The notes: generated by a model from the sequence alone, not told the origin. A stretch of 64,000 bases of DNA from Altererythrobacter sp. (GCA_017308255.1 JAFKFN010000016.1:30257-94256); one strand, 5' to 3'; positions 1-8,813 are shown, counted from the first letter of the stretch. A program made the numbers and translations.

Positions 1-1801
1 CCCGCTCGAATTCCGCCGTGGCCGCCTCGGCCGCCGTTTCCAGCGCCGCCTCGGCCACGCGCGACAGCCCGCCCGCGATCGCCAGCGGATCGTGCCGCGC
101 TTCGATGAGCTGCACGCCGAGCGCGAAGCGTTCCTCCCCCACCAGTTGGCGGATGCGATCGAGGCGCACCTCGTAATCCTGCGCATCGGCCGTGCGCATC
201 CGCCCGGCCAGCGCCGGCACCGGGCCGGGCAGATCGAACGCCGTGGTGTCGATCAGCCGGTCGAGCAGGTCGGGGCGGCTGGCAAGCTCGTCGGCCAGCG
301 GCGGGGCCAGGGTGAGGATGCGCAGCACTTGTTCCAGCAGGCCGGGCCGCTGCTCGAACAGGCGGAACAGGTTCACCGCGGTGGGCAGGCGCGACAGCAG
401 CGTTTCCCAGCGCGCCAGCGCCGGATCGGGATCGGCCGCCTGCGCCAGCGCTTCCATCAGGTCAGGCAGCATGGCGTCGAACGCGGCGCGCGCTTCGGCG
501 CCTCGCAGGCTGCGGATGGTATCGCGCCAATGGGTGGCCCGCTCGCGGATCTTTTCGCGCAAGTCTTCGCTGACGAAGGCGCGCGCCGGGCGCGCTTCGT
601 CATCCTGGCCGAGCAGGCCATCATACCGCGCCGCCACGTCCGCGCACAGCGCGCGCAGCTTGGCGATCAGCGCCGCGCCATCGGCCAGGCCGTCGAGCCG
701 GGCCACGGCGTCGAGCGCGGCGCGATCGGCGGGCAGGGCGTGGGTCTGCCGATCGTGGACCATCTGCAGGCGGTGCTCGATCGTGCGCAGGCGATCGTAA
801 GCTTCGCCCAGCTGCGCGGCATCCTCACCCGCGATCACCCCTTCGGCGGCCAGCGCGTCGAGCGCGGCGCGCGTTCCCCGCTGGCGCAGCGCAGGCTTGC
901 GCCCGCCGTAGATCAGCTGGTGGGTCTGGGCGAAGAATTCCACTTCGCGAATCCCGCCCCGGCCGCGCTTCAGGTCGAAGCCGGGGCCGGGCTCGCGCGG
1001 GCCGTCATGCGCGTCGCGGATCCGGGTGGTCAGGCGGCGGATCTCTTCCAGGGCGGTGAAATCGAGGCTGCGGCGCCACACGAATGGGCGGATCGCGCGC
1101 AGGAACGCCTCGCCCGCCGCGACATCGCCGGCGTCGGCGCGGGCGCGGATAAAGGCCGCCCGCTCCCACGCCAGGGCAGAGCTTTCATAATGCGTCAGCG
1201 CCGCGTCCACCGAAAGCGCCAGGGGCGTGATCTCCGACGCCGGGCGCAGCCGCAGGTCGACCCGGAAGACATAGCCTTCGCCGGTCTGCCGGCTCAGCGT
1301 TTCCAGCAGGGTGCGGGCATAGCGCTGCGCGGCTTCGGCCGGCTCGTCACGCGCGCGGCGGGGCAGGCACTCGGGATCATAGAGCAGGATCGGGTCGATG
1401 TCGGAACTGTAATTCAACTCCTGCGCGCCCAGCTTGCCCAGGGCGATGGAGATGAGGCCTTGCGGCTCTTCCTCCGGCACGCGCGTGCGGATCGCATGGC
1501 CGATCGCGCTGTCGAGGGCCCTGTCGGCGAAGGCGCTCAGCTCTGCCATCACGCGCTGGAGCGGGAAGGCCCCGGCGAGATCGCCGATCGCCAGCGTGGT
1601 GGCGATCGCCAGGCGCTGGCGCCGCAAGGCCACGGGCACATCCTGGCCGTCGCCCGCCGTTTTCGCCGCGGCGAGCGCCGCTTCACCCTCGCCGCGTTCG
1701 AGCAGAGCCGCGAGATCGCCCTGCCGTTCGAGCGCGAGCGCCAGGAAGGGCGAATAGGCCCGCGCCCGTTCGATCGCTTCGCGCCAGTCTCCATGCATCA
1801 T
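1..1801 (-). CDS. glnE: Glutamine synthetase adenylyltransferase/deadenylase GlnE, 5' part (runs off left edge)
   Basis: Bifunctional enzyme that adds AMP to, or removes it from, glutamine synthetase in response to nitrogen status signalled by PII. The minus-strand frame from about 1801 stays open to base 1 (about 600 codons), so only the N-terminal adenylyl-removase half and central linker are here. Diagnostic stretches are 'LGKLGAQELNYSSDIDP' (nucleotidyltransferase Asp pair) near residue 125 and 'GYVFRVDLRLRP' near residue 178, both classic GlnE. The start is uncertain: ATG codons lie at 1813, 1801 and 1798, none with a clear Shine-Dalgarno; 1801 is used here. A long open frame exists on the opposite strand but is only a GC-rich shadow. 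Divergent from the M28 peptidase gene. Confidence 0.93.
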   Translation of the reverse strand, partial: MMHGDWREAIERARAYSPFLALALERQGDLAALLERGEGEAALAAAKTAGDGQDVPVALRRQRLAIATTLAIGDLAGAFPLQRVMAELSAFADRALDSAIGHAIRTRVPEEEPQGLISIALGKLGAQELNYSSDIDPILLYDPECLPRRARDEPAEAAQRYARTLLETLSRQTGEGYVFRVDLRLRPASEITPLALSVDAALTHYESSALAWERAAFIRARADAGDVAAGEAFLRAIRPFVWRRSLDFTALEEIRRLTTRIRDAHDGPREPGPGFDLKRGRGGIREVEFFAQTHQLIYGGRKPALRQRGTRAALDALAAEGVIAGEDAAQLGEAYDRLRTIEHRLQMVHDRQTHALPADRAALDAVARLDGLADGAALIAKLRALCADVAARYDGLLGQDDEARPARAFVSEDLREKIRERATHWRDTIRSLRGAEARAAFDAMLPDLMEALAQAADPDPALARWETLLSRLPTAVNLFRLFEQRPGLLEQVLRILTLAPPLADELASRPDLLDRLIDTTAFDLPGPVPALAGRMRTADAQDYEVRLDRIRQLVGEERFALGVQLIEARHDPLAIAGGLSRVAEAALETAAEAATAEFER

Positions 1802-1918
1802 GCCTGACTGCATGGAGCGGCGGACGAGGGCAAGGGGCGGCTGCGGCCTGGCCACGGTTGCGGGCGCGGGGCCTTTGCCACACACTGGCGCTTTCGCGAG
1901 TGAAAGGCCGATTCCCCC

Positions 1919-3583
1919 ATGTTGCGATGGCTCTGCGCCGCTGCCAGCGTCCTGGCCGCCGGTTGCGCGACGGTATCCCCCTCTCCCGCGACGCTCGCCG
2001 GGAAGGGCGACCTGTCGGAAGCGACGCTGAAGGAGGTGACCCGCACGCTCTCGCTCGATGCGTTCGAAGGCCGCGCCCCCGGCACGCCGGGCGAGGAAAA
2101 GACGCTCGCCTATCTGGTTGAGCAGTTCGAGCGCGTGGGGCTGCGGCCGGGCAACGGGGAAAGCTGGTTCCAGGACGTGCCGCTGGTGGAAATCACGGGT
2201 GAGCATGTCGAACCGCTCACCATCAAGGCGCGCGGGCGGGCGGTATCCTATGCATTCGGGGATGACTGGGTGGGCGTGAGCTACCGCGAGGTTCCGCGCG
2301 TCGATCTCGATGACAGCGAGCTGGTTTTCGTCGGCTATGGCATCGTCGCGCCGGAGAAGAACTGGAATGACTATGCCGGCGTGGACATGCGCGGGAAAAC
2401 CGCGCTGATCCTGGTCAACGATCCGGATTACGAGAACGCCGATCTGCAAGGCCCGTTCAACGGCCGCGCCATGACCTATTACGGGCGCTGGACCTACAAG
2501 TTCGAGGAAGCCGCGCGCCAGGGCGCGGCGGGCGCGATCATCGTGCATGATACTTATCCCGCATCCTATGGCTGGGCCACGGTGCAAAGTTCGTGGTCCG
2601 GCCCGCAGGCCTATGCCCGCCGCGGCGATGGCGGCGCGGACCAGACGCTGGTCAACGGCTGGGTGCGCAAGCCGGTGGCGGAAGCGCTGGTGCAGGCCGG
2701 CGGGCGCGACCTGGCGCAGCTTTCGGCCGCGGCCAAGCGCCCGGGCTTCAAGCCGGTCCGCCTGGGAGCCACGATCTCGACGGGCTTCGACAATTCCATC
2801 CGCCGGTTCGCCTCGAAGAACGTGATCGGCCTGCTTCCCGGCCGCGCGCGCCCCGACGAATACGTGATCCATACTGCGCATTGGGACCATCTCGGCCGCT
2901 GCACGCCCGATGCGGAAGGGGACAACATCTGCAACGGCGCGATCGACAACGCCACCGGCACCGCCGCGCTGGTGGCCCTGGCCGAAGCCCATGTGAAAGC
3001 CGGCCCGGCCGCGCGATCGCTGGTGTTCCTGGCGGTGACGGCGGAAGAGGCGGGGCTTCTGGGCTCCGAATACTATGCCGCGAACCCGGTGTTTCCCTTG
3101 GCGCAGACAGTCGGCGGCCTCAACATGGACGCGCTGTCGCTGGCCGGCCCGGCGCGCGACGTAACGGTGATCGGCGGCGGCAAGAGCGAGCTTGACCGCT
3201 ATCTGGAACAGGCGCTGGCCGAACTCGGCCGCGTCGGCACGCCCGACCCCTCGCCTCAGGCCGGCTATTACTATCGCTCCGACCATTTCAGTTTCGTCAA
3301 GCGCGGCGTGCCGATGTTCTACATCGACAGCGGGATCGATCTGATCGACGGCGGCCGCGCGGCCGGGCAGGCGTGGGAAACGGCCTATCGCGACACGGGC
3401 TATCACTTGCCGGGCGACGAATACGATCCGAACTGGAACTGGGCCGGCGTGATGGACGACGTGCAGCTGTTCTATCGCCTTGGCCGCACACTGGCGGACA
3501 GCGCCGATTGGCCCAACTGGTATCCCGCCGACGAATTCCGCCACATCCGCGACGCAAGCTGCGCGCCGGAAGGCGGGTGCTGA
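1919..3583 (+). CDS. M28 family zinc peptidase, predicted lipoprotein
   Basis: Secreted metallo-aminopeptidase-like protein of 554 residues. The N-terminus is a lipoprotein signal with lipobox LAAGC (Cys about residue 16), so it is probably membrane anchored in the periplasm or outer membrane. The middle holds a PA-type insert (about 130-270). The catalytic M28 domain follows, with zinc ligands in 'HTAHWDHLG' (about 318-326) and 'NGAIDNATG', the general base Glu in 'AEEAGLLGS', an Asp in 'GGLNMDA' and the last His in 'RSDHFSFVKRG'. All expected metal and catalytic residues are visible. It probably cleaves peptides for nutrition; substrate unknown. The gene stands alone, divergent from glnE, and the IS element inserts 8 bases after its stop codon. 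Confidence 0.88.
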   Translation: MLRWLCAAASVLAAGCATVSPSPATLAGKGDLSEATLKEVTRTLSLDAFEGRAPGTPGEEKTLAYLVEQFERVGLRPGNGESWFQDVPLVEITGEHVEPLTIKARGRAVSYAFGDDWVGVSYREVPRVDLDDSELVFVGYGIVAPEKNWNDYAGVDMRGKTALILVNDPDYENADLQGPFNGRAMTYYGRWTYKFEEAARQGAAGAIIVHDTYPASYGWATVQSSWSGPQAYARRGDGGADQTLVNGWVRKPVAEALVQAGGRDLAQLSAAAKRPGFKPVRLGATISTGFDNSIRRFASKNVIGLLPGRARPDEYVIHTAHWDHLGRCTPDAEGDNICNGAIDNATGTAALVALAEAHVKAGPAARSLVFLAVTAEEAGLLGSEYYAANPVFPLAQTVGGLNMDALSLAGPARDVTVIGGGKSELDRYLEQALAELGRVGTPDPSPQAGYYYRSDHFSFVKRGVPMFYIDSGIDLIDGGRAAGQAWETAYRDTGYHLPGDEYDPNWNWAGVMDDVQLFYRLGRTLADSADWPNWYPADEFRHIRDASCAPEGGC

Positions 3584-3591
3584 AGAGCTAG

Positions 3592-4435
3592 GTTGAATCG
3601 ACATTCAGCACCAAAAGCGGAGCGCGGCGAGTTGCAATGTGGCGAGGTAGTTGCAGGCGAGCCGGTCGTATCTGGTGGCGACGCGCCGTAGCTGCTTGAG
3701 CTTGCCGATGGTGCGTTCGATGCGGTTTCGCAGGCGATAGATTGCGGGGTCGAAGTCGCGTTTGCGGGGCATGCAGGTGCGTTGGGGGATGATCGGGCGA
3801 GCGCCGCTGGCCTCGACATGGTTGAGGATAGCGTGGCTGTCATAGGCCTTGTCGGCGAGGATGTGGCGGGCATCGAGGCCGGAGAGCAATGGGACGGCCG
3901 ATCCGGCATCGCTGGCGTTGCCGCCGGTGAGGATGAAGCGCACCGGGCGGCCGAAACTATCCACTGCGATGTGCCATTTGGTGGTCAGTCCGCCTCTGGA
4001 GCGCCCCAGAGCCTGGTCGCGGCGGCCCCTTTTTGACCCGTTGCCGCCTGGGCGTGGGCATGCACGATCGAGCTGTCGACCATCAGATATTCGTTGTCGC
4101 GGTCCCGCGCGAGCAAGGTGAAGACGCGCTCCCACACTCCGCCACGCGCCCAGCGGGTGAAGCGCTTGTGCACCGTCTTGTACTTGCCATAGCGCTCCGG
4201 CAGGTCCGACCAGCGCGCGCCCGACCGCAGCACCCACAAAACACCGTTCACGAACAACCGGTTGTCCGATCCCGTCCGTCCCGGGTCCGACACCTTGCCC
4301 GGCAGCAGCGGCTCGATCCGAACCCACTGCGCCTCGCTCAACTCGTACCGCTTGATGCCCATGACGCCTCCACAACCTGCGGAAACCCATGAATCAGACA
4401 TCTACCCTCTTGGGAATCCTGAATGTCGATACGGC
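3592..4435 (-). mobile_element. IS5-family insertion sequence (IS427-like), complete, about 844 bp
   Basis: Imperfect terminal inverted repeats are visible: the left end starts GTTGAATCGACATTCAG and the right end (reverse complement) GCCGTATCGACATTCAG, identical over the inner 12 bases. Both ends are flanked by CTAG (3588-3591 and 4436-4439), which fits the YTAR-type target duplication of IS5-family elements. It carries one transposase split over two overlapping frames. The element lies between the M28 peptidase and the agmatine deiminase-like gene and appears to disrupt neither. Intact ends and frames suggest a fairly recent insertion. Confidence 0.88.
3605..4362 (-). CDS. IS5-family transposase made by -1 frameshift (orfA 3985-4362, orfB to 3605)
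   Basis: DDE transposase. Frame A starts at ATG 4362 ('MGIKRYELSEAQW') and carries the DUF4096-type N-terminal domain and the first catalytic Asp in 'MVDSSIVHAH'; it stops at 3985. The -1 frame continues with 'GGLTTKWHIAVDSFGRPV', the second Asp in 'LADKAYDS', and the Glu in 'RNRIERTIGKLKQLRR', ending at 3605. The switch region holds the run CAAAAAGG (minus strand, about 4028-4036), a plausible slippery site. Overlapping orfA/orfB with a -1 shift is the normal layout of the IS427 group, so this is read as programmed frameshifting rather than a broken gene. Confidence 0.87.
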
Positions 4436-4461
4436 CTAGGGCATGATCCCCTATCCCGGAA

Positions 4462-4541
4462 TCGTCATTGCGAGCGTAGCGAAGCAATCCAGGCGCGTCG
4501 TACAACCGCCCTGGATTGCTTCGCTGCGCTCGCAATGACGA
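4462..4541. repeat. Long intergenic palindrome, family A (copy 1)
   Basis: About 80 bp inverted repeat whose arms begin TCGTCATTGCGAGCGTAGCG and end with the complement, with a short unrelated centre. A near-identical copy with the same arm sequence lies at 35630-35710. The arms would form a hairpin of about 30 bp. It sits in the 250-base gap between the IS right end and the agmatine deiminase-like gene; no gene is seen in that gap. Confidence 0.85.
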
Positions 4542-4686
4542 GGGTGATGCGATCATTTCTAGTGCGGGTATGGCGGCTCGGCCTGACTATCCTCGTTGCG
4601 CGCCCGGAGGAACCGGGCCAAAGGCTCGTCCTTGCCCCTGCGGGTTCTCCTCACGGCTTTTCGCCTAGCTACGGAACAGTTTTAAG

Positions 4687-5676
4687 GTGTCAGGACACTA
4701 TTCCATGCCCCCTGAGTGGGCTTTGCAAGACTGGATCTGGATCGGCTTCCCGCACGATGCCTCTCTGTGGCTGGAAGACCTGGTTCCCGCGCAGGAGCAG
4801 ATCGCGGCTTTCGCCAATGCCGTCGCGGAAACCGGGCAGCAGGTGCGCCTCGTCGTACGCGACGCGGCGAATGAGGCACGTGCGCGGGAACTGGTGAGCG
4901 GGGCCGTGCTGTGCGAGCGGCATGCCTACGGCGATATCTGGCTGCGCGATTCCGGGCCGCTGGTGCTGATTGACGGTTCCGGCCAGCGCATCGCCCGGCG
5001 CTTCGGTTTCAACGGCTGGGGCGGCAAATACATCCTGGAGGGCGACCAGACGGTCGGCGCCTCGATGGCTGAAGCGGCCGGGCTGCCTGGCGACAGCATG
5101 GACTGGATCCTCGAAGGCGGGGCGATCGACACCGATGGCACCGGCCTGGTCGTCACTACCGAGCAATGCCTGCTGAACCCCAACCGCAATGCGCACCTTT
5201 CGCGCGCGGAGATCGAGGCGCGGCTTCGCGGCGATCTCGGCTTCGATCGCGTGCTGTGGCTGGGCGACGGACTGCTGGGCGATCACACCGATGGCCATGT
5301 GGACAACCTGGCCCGCTTCATCGCGCCGGGCACGCTGGCGATCCCGGTGCCCAGTGGGCCGGACGATCCCAACGCCGCCATCTATGCCGATGCCCGGGCG
5401 CGGGCGCTGGCCTTCGGCCTCACCGTCAGGGACGTGCCATCGCCGGGCCGGATGGACGAAGCGGGGATCGTGGAGCCGGCGAGCTATATGAACTTCGCCA
5501 TCTGCAACGATGTGGTCGTCGTGCCGCTCTACGGTTCATGGCGTGACGCGGATGCGCTGGCCGCGATCGGCGAGCTGTTCCCCGGCCGTGCCACCGTGGG
5601 CATCCCGGCCCAGGCGGTGCTCACCGGCGGCGGCAGCTTCCACTGCGCCAGTCAGCACGCGCCAGCGGCCGGCTGA
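4687..5676 (+). CDS. Agmatine deiminase / peptidylarginine deiminase family protein
   Basis: Guanidino-group modifying enzyme of 329 residues. In this family agmatine is hydrolysed to N-carbamoylputrescine plus ammonia. Family signatures are visible: 'MPPEW' at the N-terminus, 'GDIWLRDSGP' (about 82-91), 'FNGWGGKY', 'WILEGGAID', 'GDHTDGHVDN' (catalytic His region) and the C-terminal nucleophile Cys in 'GGGSFHCASQ'. No signal peptide, so cytoplasmic. The start is ambiguous: GTG at 4687, or ATG at 4705 which has AGGA nine bases upstream; 4687 is used. No N-carbamoylputrescine amidohydrolase (aguB) is adjacent, so polyamine synthesis through this locus is not assured. Confidence 0.85.
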   Translation: MSGHYSMPPEWALQDWIWIGFPHDASLWLEDLVPAQEQIAAFANAVAETGQQVRLVVRDAANEARARELVSGAVLCERHAYGDIWLRDSGPLVLIDGSGQRIARRFGFNGWGGKYILEGDQTVGASMAEAAGLPGDSMDWILEGGAIDTDGTGLVVTTEQCLLNPNRNAHLSRAEIEARLRGDLGFDRVLWLGDGLLGDHTDGHVDNLARFIAPGTLAIPVPSGPDDPNAAIYADARARALAFGLTVRDVPSPGRMDEAGIVEPASYMNFAICNDVVVVPLYGSWRDADALAAIGELFPGRATVGIPAQAVLTGGGSFHCASQHAPAAG

Positions 5677-5705
5677 AACTCAGCCCGCCGCCCGCGCGTA
5701 ACGGA

Positions 5706-6566
5706 TCAGAGGGCCGTCTTGTAGAGGTTGAGCAGGCGGTCCCACGCCTTGTCGGCCGCATCGGGGTCGAACGCCGGGGAATCGTCCACCGTCCAGCCAT
5801 GATCGGCGGGGTAGACCTCGATCTCCGCCGGGCGGCCGGCTTCGGCTGCCGCGGCCTTGAGCGCGTCCTTGTCGCCGGGGGCAGTACGATCGTCGTTGCG
5901 GGCGATCGCGAAGAGATAGCTGGCCCGCGTCTGGCCCAGCATCTTGATCGGCGACGTCGCATCATCGCCCACCAGTGCCGCGCCGTGGAACGAGGCCGCG
6001 GCCTTGACGCGTTCGGGCGCGGCCGCCGCCGTCCACACGGTGAAGGGCCCGCCCATGCAGTAGCCTTGCGTGCCCACGCCTTTCGCGGTGTCGACCGCCC
6101 CCTGCTTGTCGAGCCAGGCGACCACGGCCTTGGCCGTTTCCATCACGTTGGGGGCCGTCAGCTTCTCTCGCCACGGGGCGACCTTTTCCATTCCGCCCTG
6201 GGTCCGCCAATCGTCGAAATCGTCGAACTGGGGCGCTTCGGCGTCACGGTAATACGGATTGAGCACCAGGGCGGCATAGCCTTCGTGGGCCAGCCGCCGG
6301 CCCATCGCCAGGAACGCGTCGCGGCGGCCGGCGATGTCCGGCCAGACGATGACGGCCGGATGCTTGCCTTCCGCCGGATGGGCGAAATAGGCATCCATGA
6401 TCCCGCCGGGCGCATCGAACCTGGGGTAGCTTTCGGACAATGACGCCTGCGCGGTGGCTTCATCCGGCGCCGTACAGGCGGCCAGCGTCGCCAGCGCCCC
6501 CAGTTTGGCGAACGTCCGCCGGCTTACCGTCGCGCCCATCGCGGCGAGTTGTTCCTGGTCACACAT
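5706..6566 (-). CDS. Tat-exported dienelactone hydrolase family protein (paralogue 1)
   Basis: Alpha/beta hydrolase of 286 residues. The N-terminus has a twin-arginine motif 'SRRTFAKLG' preceded by an unusual conserved leader beginning MCDQEQL, then 'TLAACTAP', which could be a lipobox. DLH features: nucleophile Cys in 'GYCMGGP' (about 165), acid Asp in 'ARNDDRTAPG', and His in 'ADHGWTVDD'. Dienelactone hydrolases open lactones formed in aromatic ring cleavage, but most act in the cytoplasm; export suggests another ester or lactone substrate. Good ribosome site GAGGAGG just before ATG 6566. Adjacent to a close paralogue with the same C-terminus (WxRLLNLYKTAL), so they arose by tandem duplication. 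Confidence 0.87.
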   Translation of the reverse strand: MCDQEQLAAMGATVSRRTFAKLGALATLAACTAPDEATAQASLSESYPRFDAPGGIMDAYFAHPAEGKHPAVIVWPDIAGRRDAFLAMGRRLAHEGYAALVLNPYYRDAEAPQFDDFDDWRTQGGMEKVAPWREKLTAPNVMETAKAVVAWLDKQGAVDTAKGVGTQGYCMGGPFTVWTAAAAPERVKAAASFHGAALVGDDATSPIKMLGQTRASYLFAIARNDDRTAPGDKDALKAAAAEAGRPAEIEVYPADHGWTVDDSPAFDPDAADKAWDRLLNLYKTAL

Positions 6567-6619
6567 GACGGCCTCCTCGCATCTTCCCGAGTGCGAGGAT
6601 AGCGCGTTGCGGGGCGCGG

Positions 6620-7486
6620 TTACAGCGCCGTCTTGTAGAGGTTCAGCAGGCGGTTCCAGGCACGTTCGGCTTCCGCTTCGACGTAGACGGGGCTGTCGGC
6701 CACGGTCCAGCCGTGGTCGCCCTGATAGACCTCGATCTCCGCCGGGCGGCCCGCTTTCGCGGCGGCTTCCTTCAGCGCGTCCTTGTCGCCCGGGCGCTGC
6801 GCGTCGTCATTCTTGGCGATCGCGATCAGGTAGCTTGCCTGCGTCTTAGGCAGGAGCTTGATCGGCGCATCGGGCTCGTCGCCGACCAGCCCGCCGCCGT
6901 GGAACGTGGCGGCCGCCTTGACGCGCGCCGGCACTGCCGCCGCGGTGCGGACCACGAAGGGCCCGCCCATGCAATAGCCCTGGGTGCCGATGCCCTTTGC
7001 GGTATCGACCGAGGGCTGCTTGTCGAGCCAGGCGACGATTGCCTTGGCCGTGCCGGTCACGGCGTCAAACGTGTTCTTCTGCATCCACGGGCCGACTTTC
7101 TGGAAGCCGCCATTGGAACGGAAATCATCGAAATCCTTGAACTGCGGGGCGGGCGCGTCCTGGTAGAAGGGATTGGCCACCAGCACCGAATAGCCCTGTG
7201 CCGCCAGCCGGCGGGCCATGGCCTTGAACGCATCGCGCAGGCCGGCGATGTCCGGCCAGATGATCACGGCCGGGTGCTTGCCCTGGGCCGGATGGACGAA
7301 GAAGGCGTCCATCGTGCCGCCCGTCGCGGGGAAGCTGACCATGGTTTCCGTCAGGCCGCCCGCCGCCTGCGCATTGGCCGCCGCCCACGGCACGAAGGCC
7401 GCGCCCAGCCCGGCCACGGCGCCGATCGCACCGAACTGCCGCCGGCTCACGCGGCCCATCTCGTTCAACTGGTCCAGCTCACACAT
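6620..7486 (-). CDS. Tat-exported dienelactone hydrolase family protein (paralogue 2)
   Basis: Paralogue of the downstream neighbour, 288 residues. The start at 7486 is chosen because GAGGAGG lies six bases upstream and the product begins MCELDQL like its twin. Twin-arginine motif 'SRRQFGAIG', hydrophobic stretch and AxA cleavage region ('ANAQA'). Catalytic Cys in 'GYCMGGP', Asp in 'AKNDDAQRPG', His in 'GDHGWTVAD'. Unlike the twin it has no obvious lipobox. Same strand, 53 bases from its partner, likely co-transcribed. Predicted periplasmic ester or lactone hydrolase; the role in the aromatic cluster is inferred. Confidence 0.87.
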   Translation of the reverse strand: MCELDQLNEMGRVSRRQFGAIGAVAGLGAAFVPWAAANAQAAGGLTETMVSFPATGGTMDAFFVHPAQGKHPAVIIWPDIAGLRDAFKAMARRLAAQGYSVLVANPFYQDAPAPQFKDFDDFRSNGGFQKVGPWMQKNTFDAVTGTAKAIVAWLDKQPSVDTAKGIGTQGYCMGGPFVVRTAAAVPARVKAAATFHGGGLVGDEPDAPIKLLPKTQASYLIAIAKNDDAQRPGDKDALKEAAAKAGRPAEIEVYQGDHGWTVADSPVYVEAEAERAWNRLLNLYKTAL

Positions 7487-7591
7487 TTCGGCCTCCTCGA
7501 ACCTTCTTGTGGTGCGAAGATACCGCATCGTCGCGCAAGGTCCAGCGGCCCTTGCGGGCGGATGGCCGGAGGACGTGATATGTCTCCATCC

Positions 7592-7754
7592 TCGTCATTC
7601 CCGCGAAAGCGGGAACCCAGTCGATTCTGGCGGTAGAAAGGAGCCGACGGCGACGGTTCGCGCCGTTGGATTTGCTTACGAGCATCGATCGCTGGTTTGA
7701 ACTGTGCCGGTTCGCAGAACTTCCTGGGTTCCCGCTTTCGCGGGAATGACGAAA
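7592..7754. repeat. Paired intergenic repeats, family B (inverted pair)
   Basis: The 307-base gap between the DLH gene and the SDR contains two copies of a short palindromic unit. One reads TCGTCATTCCCGCGAAAGCG (from 7592); the other is its reverse complement around 7722-7754. Each is a small hairpin and together they form a larger inverted structure. The same unit recurs at 20848, 37012 and 44023. It resembles REP-type elements frequent in sphingomonads. No gene is seen in the gap. Confidence 0.82.
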
Positions 7755-7793
7755 GGGAAGGGGACGGTTTTGGGCAGCCGCCGTCCCCTCCCC

Positions 7794-8729
7794 TCACGTC
7801 AGATCGTCGAGGTCGATCACCAGCCCGGCTTCCGCCGCTTTCATCGCGTCGCGGCGCAGCTGTTCGATCTTGAGGCGGCCGGGTGGGGCTTCTTCCACCG
7901 GCAGGGCGGCCATGATCGTGGCGTGGATTTCCTCGAAGTCCGGGCCGTGTTCGGGGTGGGTGAGGATCAGGCCGCGCTGCTGCGTCATGCCGTTCAGGAT
8001 CTTGGTGCCGACCTCGTAGGGGTCCATGCCTTCCTCGAAGGCGGTGCCGAATTGCTCCAGCTGTTCCTTCGGGACATCGGGGAAGCCGCTGTGCCCGAAG
8101 CTGTCGGGCCGCTTCAGGGCGCTGGTCCAGGCATTGGTCTTCGTCAGCGCCGGGCAGCACAGCGAGCAGCCGATGCCGTGGGGGGCGAGGTTGTAGCGCA
8201 GGCTCTCGGTCAGCCCGCGCACGGCGAACTTGCTGGCGGTGTAGATGCCTGCCTGCGGCCCCGGCAGGAAAGCGGCCATGCTGGCTATGTTGACCACGTG
8301 CCGGCGGCCCTTGCTGGCCTTGATCCGGGGCAGGAAGCTGACGAGGCCGTTGACCACGCCGCCGAAGTTGACACCCATGATCCAGTCGTAATCGTCATAG
8401 CTCGCCTCGTCGGTCGGGCCGAACACCGATACGCCGGCATTGTTGACCAGCACGTGGACCTCGCCGAAATGCCGGACCACCTCCTCCGCCACTTCGGCGA
8501 AGCGCGCGCGGTCGGTCACGTCGAGCTTGAGGAACAGCGGCTGTTCATAGCCCCTGGCCGCGAACCATTCGGCGGCGCGGGCCTTGTCGCCCTCGTTCCG
8601 ATAGCTCAGCGCCAGGCGCATCCCGGCGTCGGCGAAGGCTTGCGCCACGCCCAGCCCGATGCCTGTCACGGCCCCCGTCACGAAGGCCACGCGCCCTTCC
8701 CATTCCCGCCCCTGGGGTCTTTCGCTCAT
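7794..8729 (-). CDS. Short-chain dehydrogenase/reductase (SDR)
   Basis: NAD(P)-dependent oxidoreductase of 311 residues. Rossmann motif 'VTGAVTGIGLG' (about 13-23), 'NNAG', catalytic Ser in 'NIASMAAF' and 'YTASK' (Tyr/Lys pair). The start at 8729 (MSERPQ) is chosen because a GAGAGGGAA sequence precedes it; a longer frame upstream lacks a ribosome site. The extended C-terminus (about 60 residues beyond a minimal SDR) may form a substrate lid. Divergent from the SnoaL-like gene at 8814, sharing an 84-base promoter region with an interrupted palindrome. Substrate unknown; probably alcohol/ketone interconversion in the catabolic cluster. Confidence 0.88.
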   Translation of the reverse strand: MSERPQGREWEGRVAFVTGAVTGIGLGVAQAFADAGMRLALSYRNEGDKARAAEWFAARGYEQPLFLKLDVTDRARFAEVAEEVVRHFGEVHVLVNNAGVSVFGPTDEASYDDYDWIMGVNFGGVVNGLVSFLPRIKASKGRRHVVNIASMAAFLPGPQAGIYTASKFAVRGLTESLRYNLAPHGIGCSLCCPALTKTNAWTSALKRPDSFGHSGFPDVPKEQLEQFGTAFEEGMDPYEVGTKILNGMTQQRGLILTHPEHGPDFEEIHATIMAALPVEEAPPGRLKIEQLRRDAMKAAEAGLVIDLDDLT

Positions 8730-8761
8730 TGTTTTCCCTCTCGCCAAAACGGTCACGATCG

Positions 8762-8778
8762 TTAGTGTCGCACACAAA
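8762..8778. promoter_or_regulatory. Interrupted palindrome in the SDR/SnoaL divergent promoter region
   Basis: TTAGTGTCGCACACAAA: 7-base arms with one mismatch around a CGC centre. It lies midway between two divergent starts, where a shared operator would sit. Its minus strand contains TTGTGTGCGAC, close to the TTGTATGCGAC seen at 25692-25702. A regulator site is an inference. Confidence 0.35.
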
Positions 8779-8813
8779 GGTGTTCGGGCAAACCTATTCG
8801 GGAGAGTCGATCA

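Noticed and set aside
92-1807. Long plus-strand open frame of about 570 codons
   Set aside because: Exactly opposite glnE; Arg/Ala/Gln-rich with no domain, a GC-bias shadow.
3605-4362. Transposase as a pseudogene because it is split in two frames
   Set aside because: The overlapping frames with an A-run at the junction are the normal -1 frameshift layout in this IS group.
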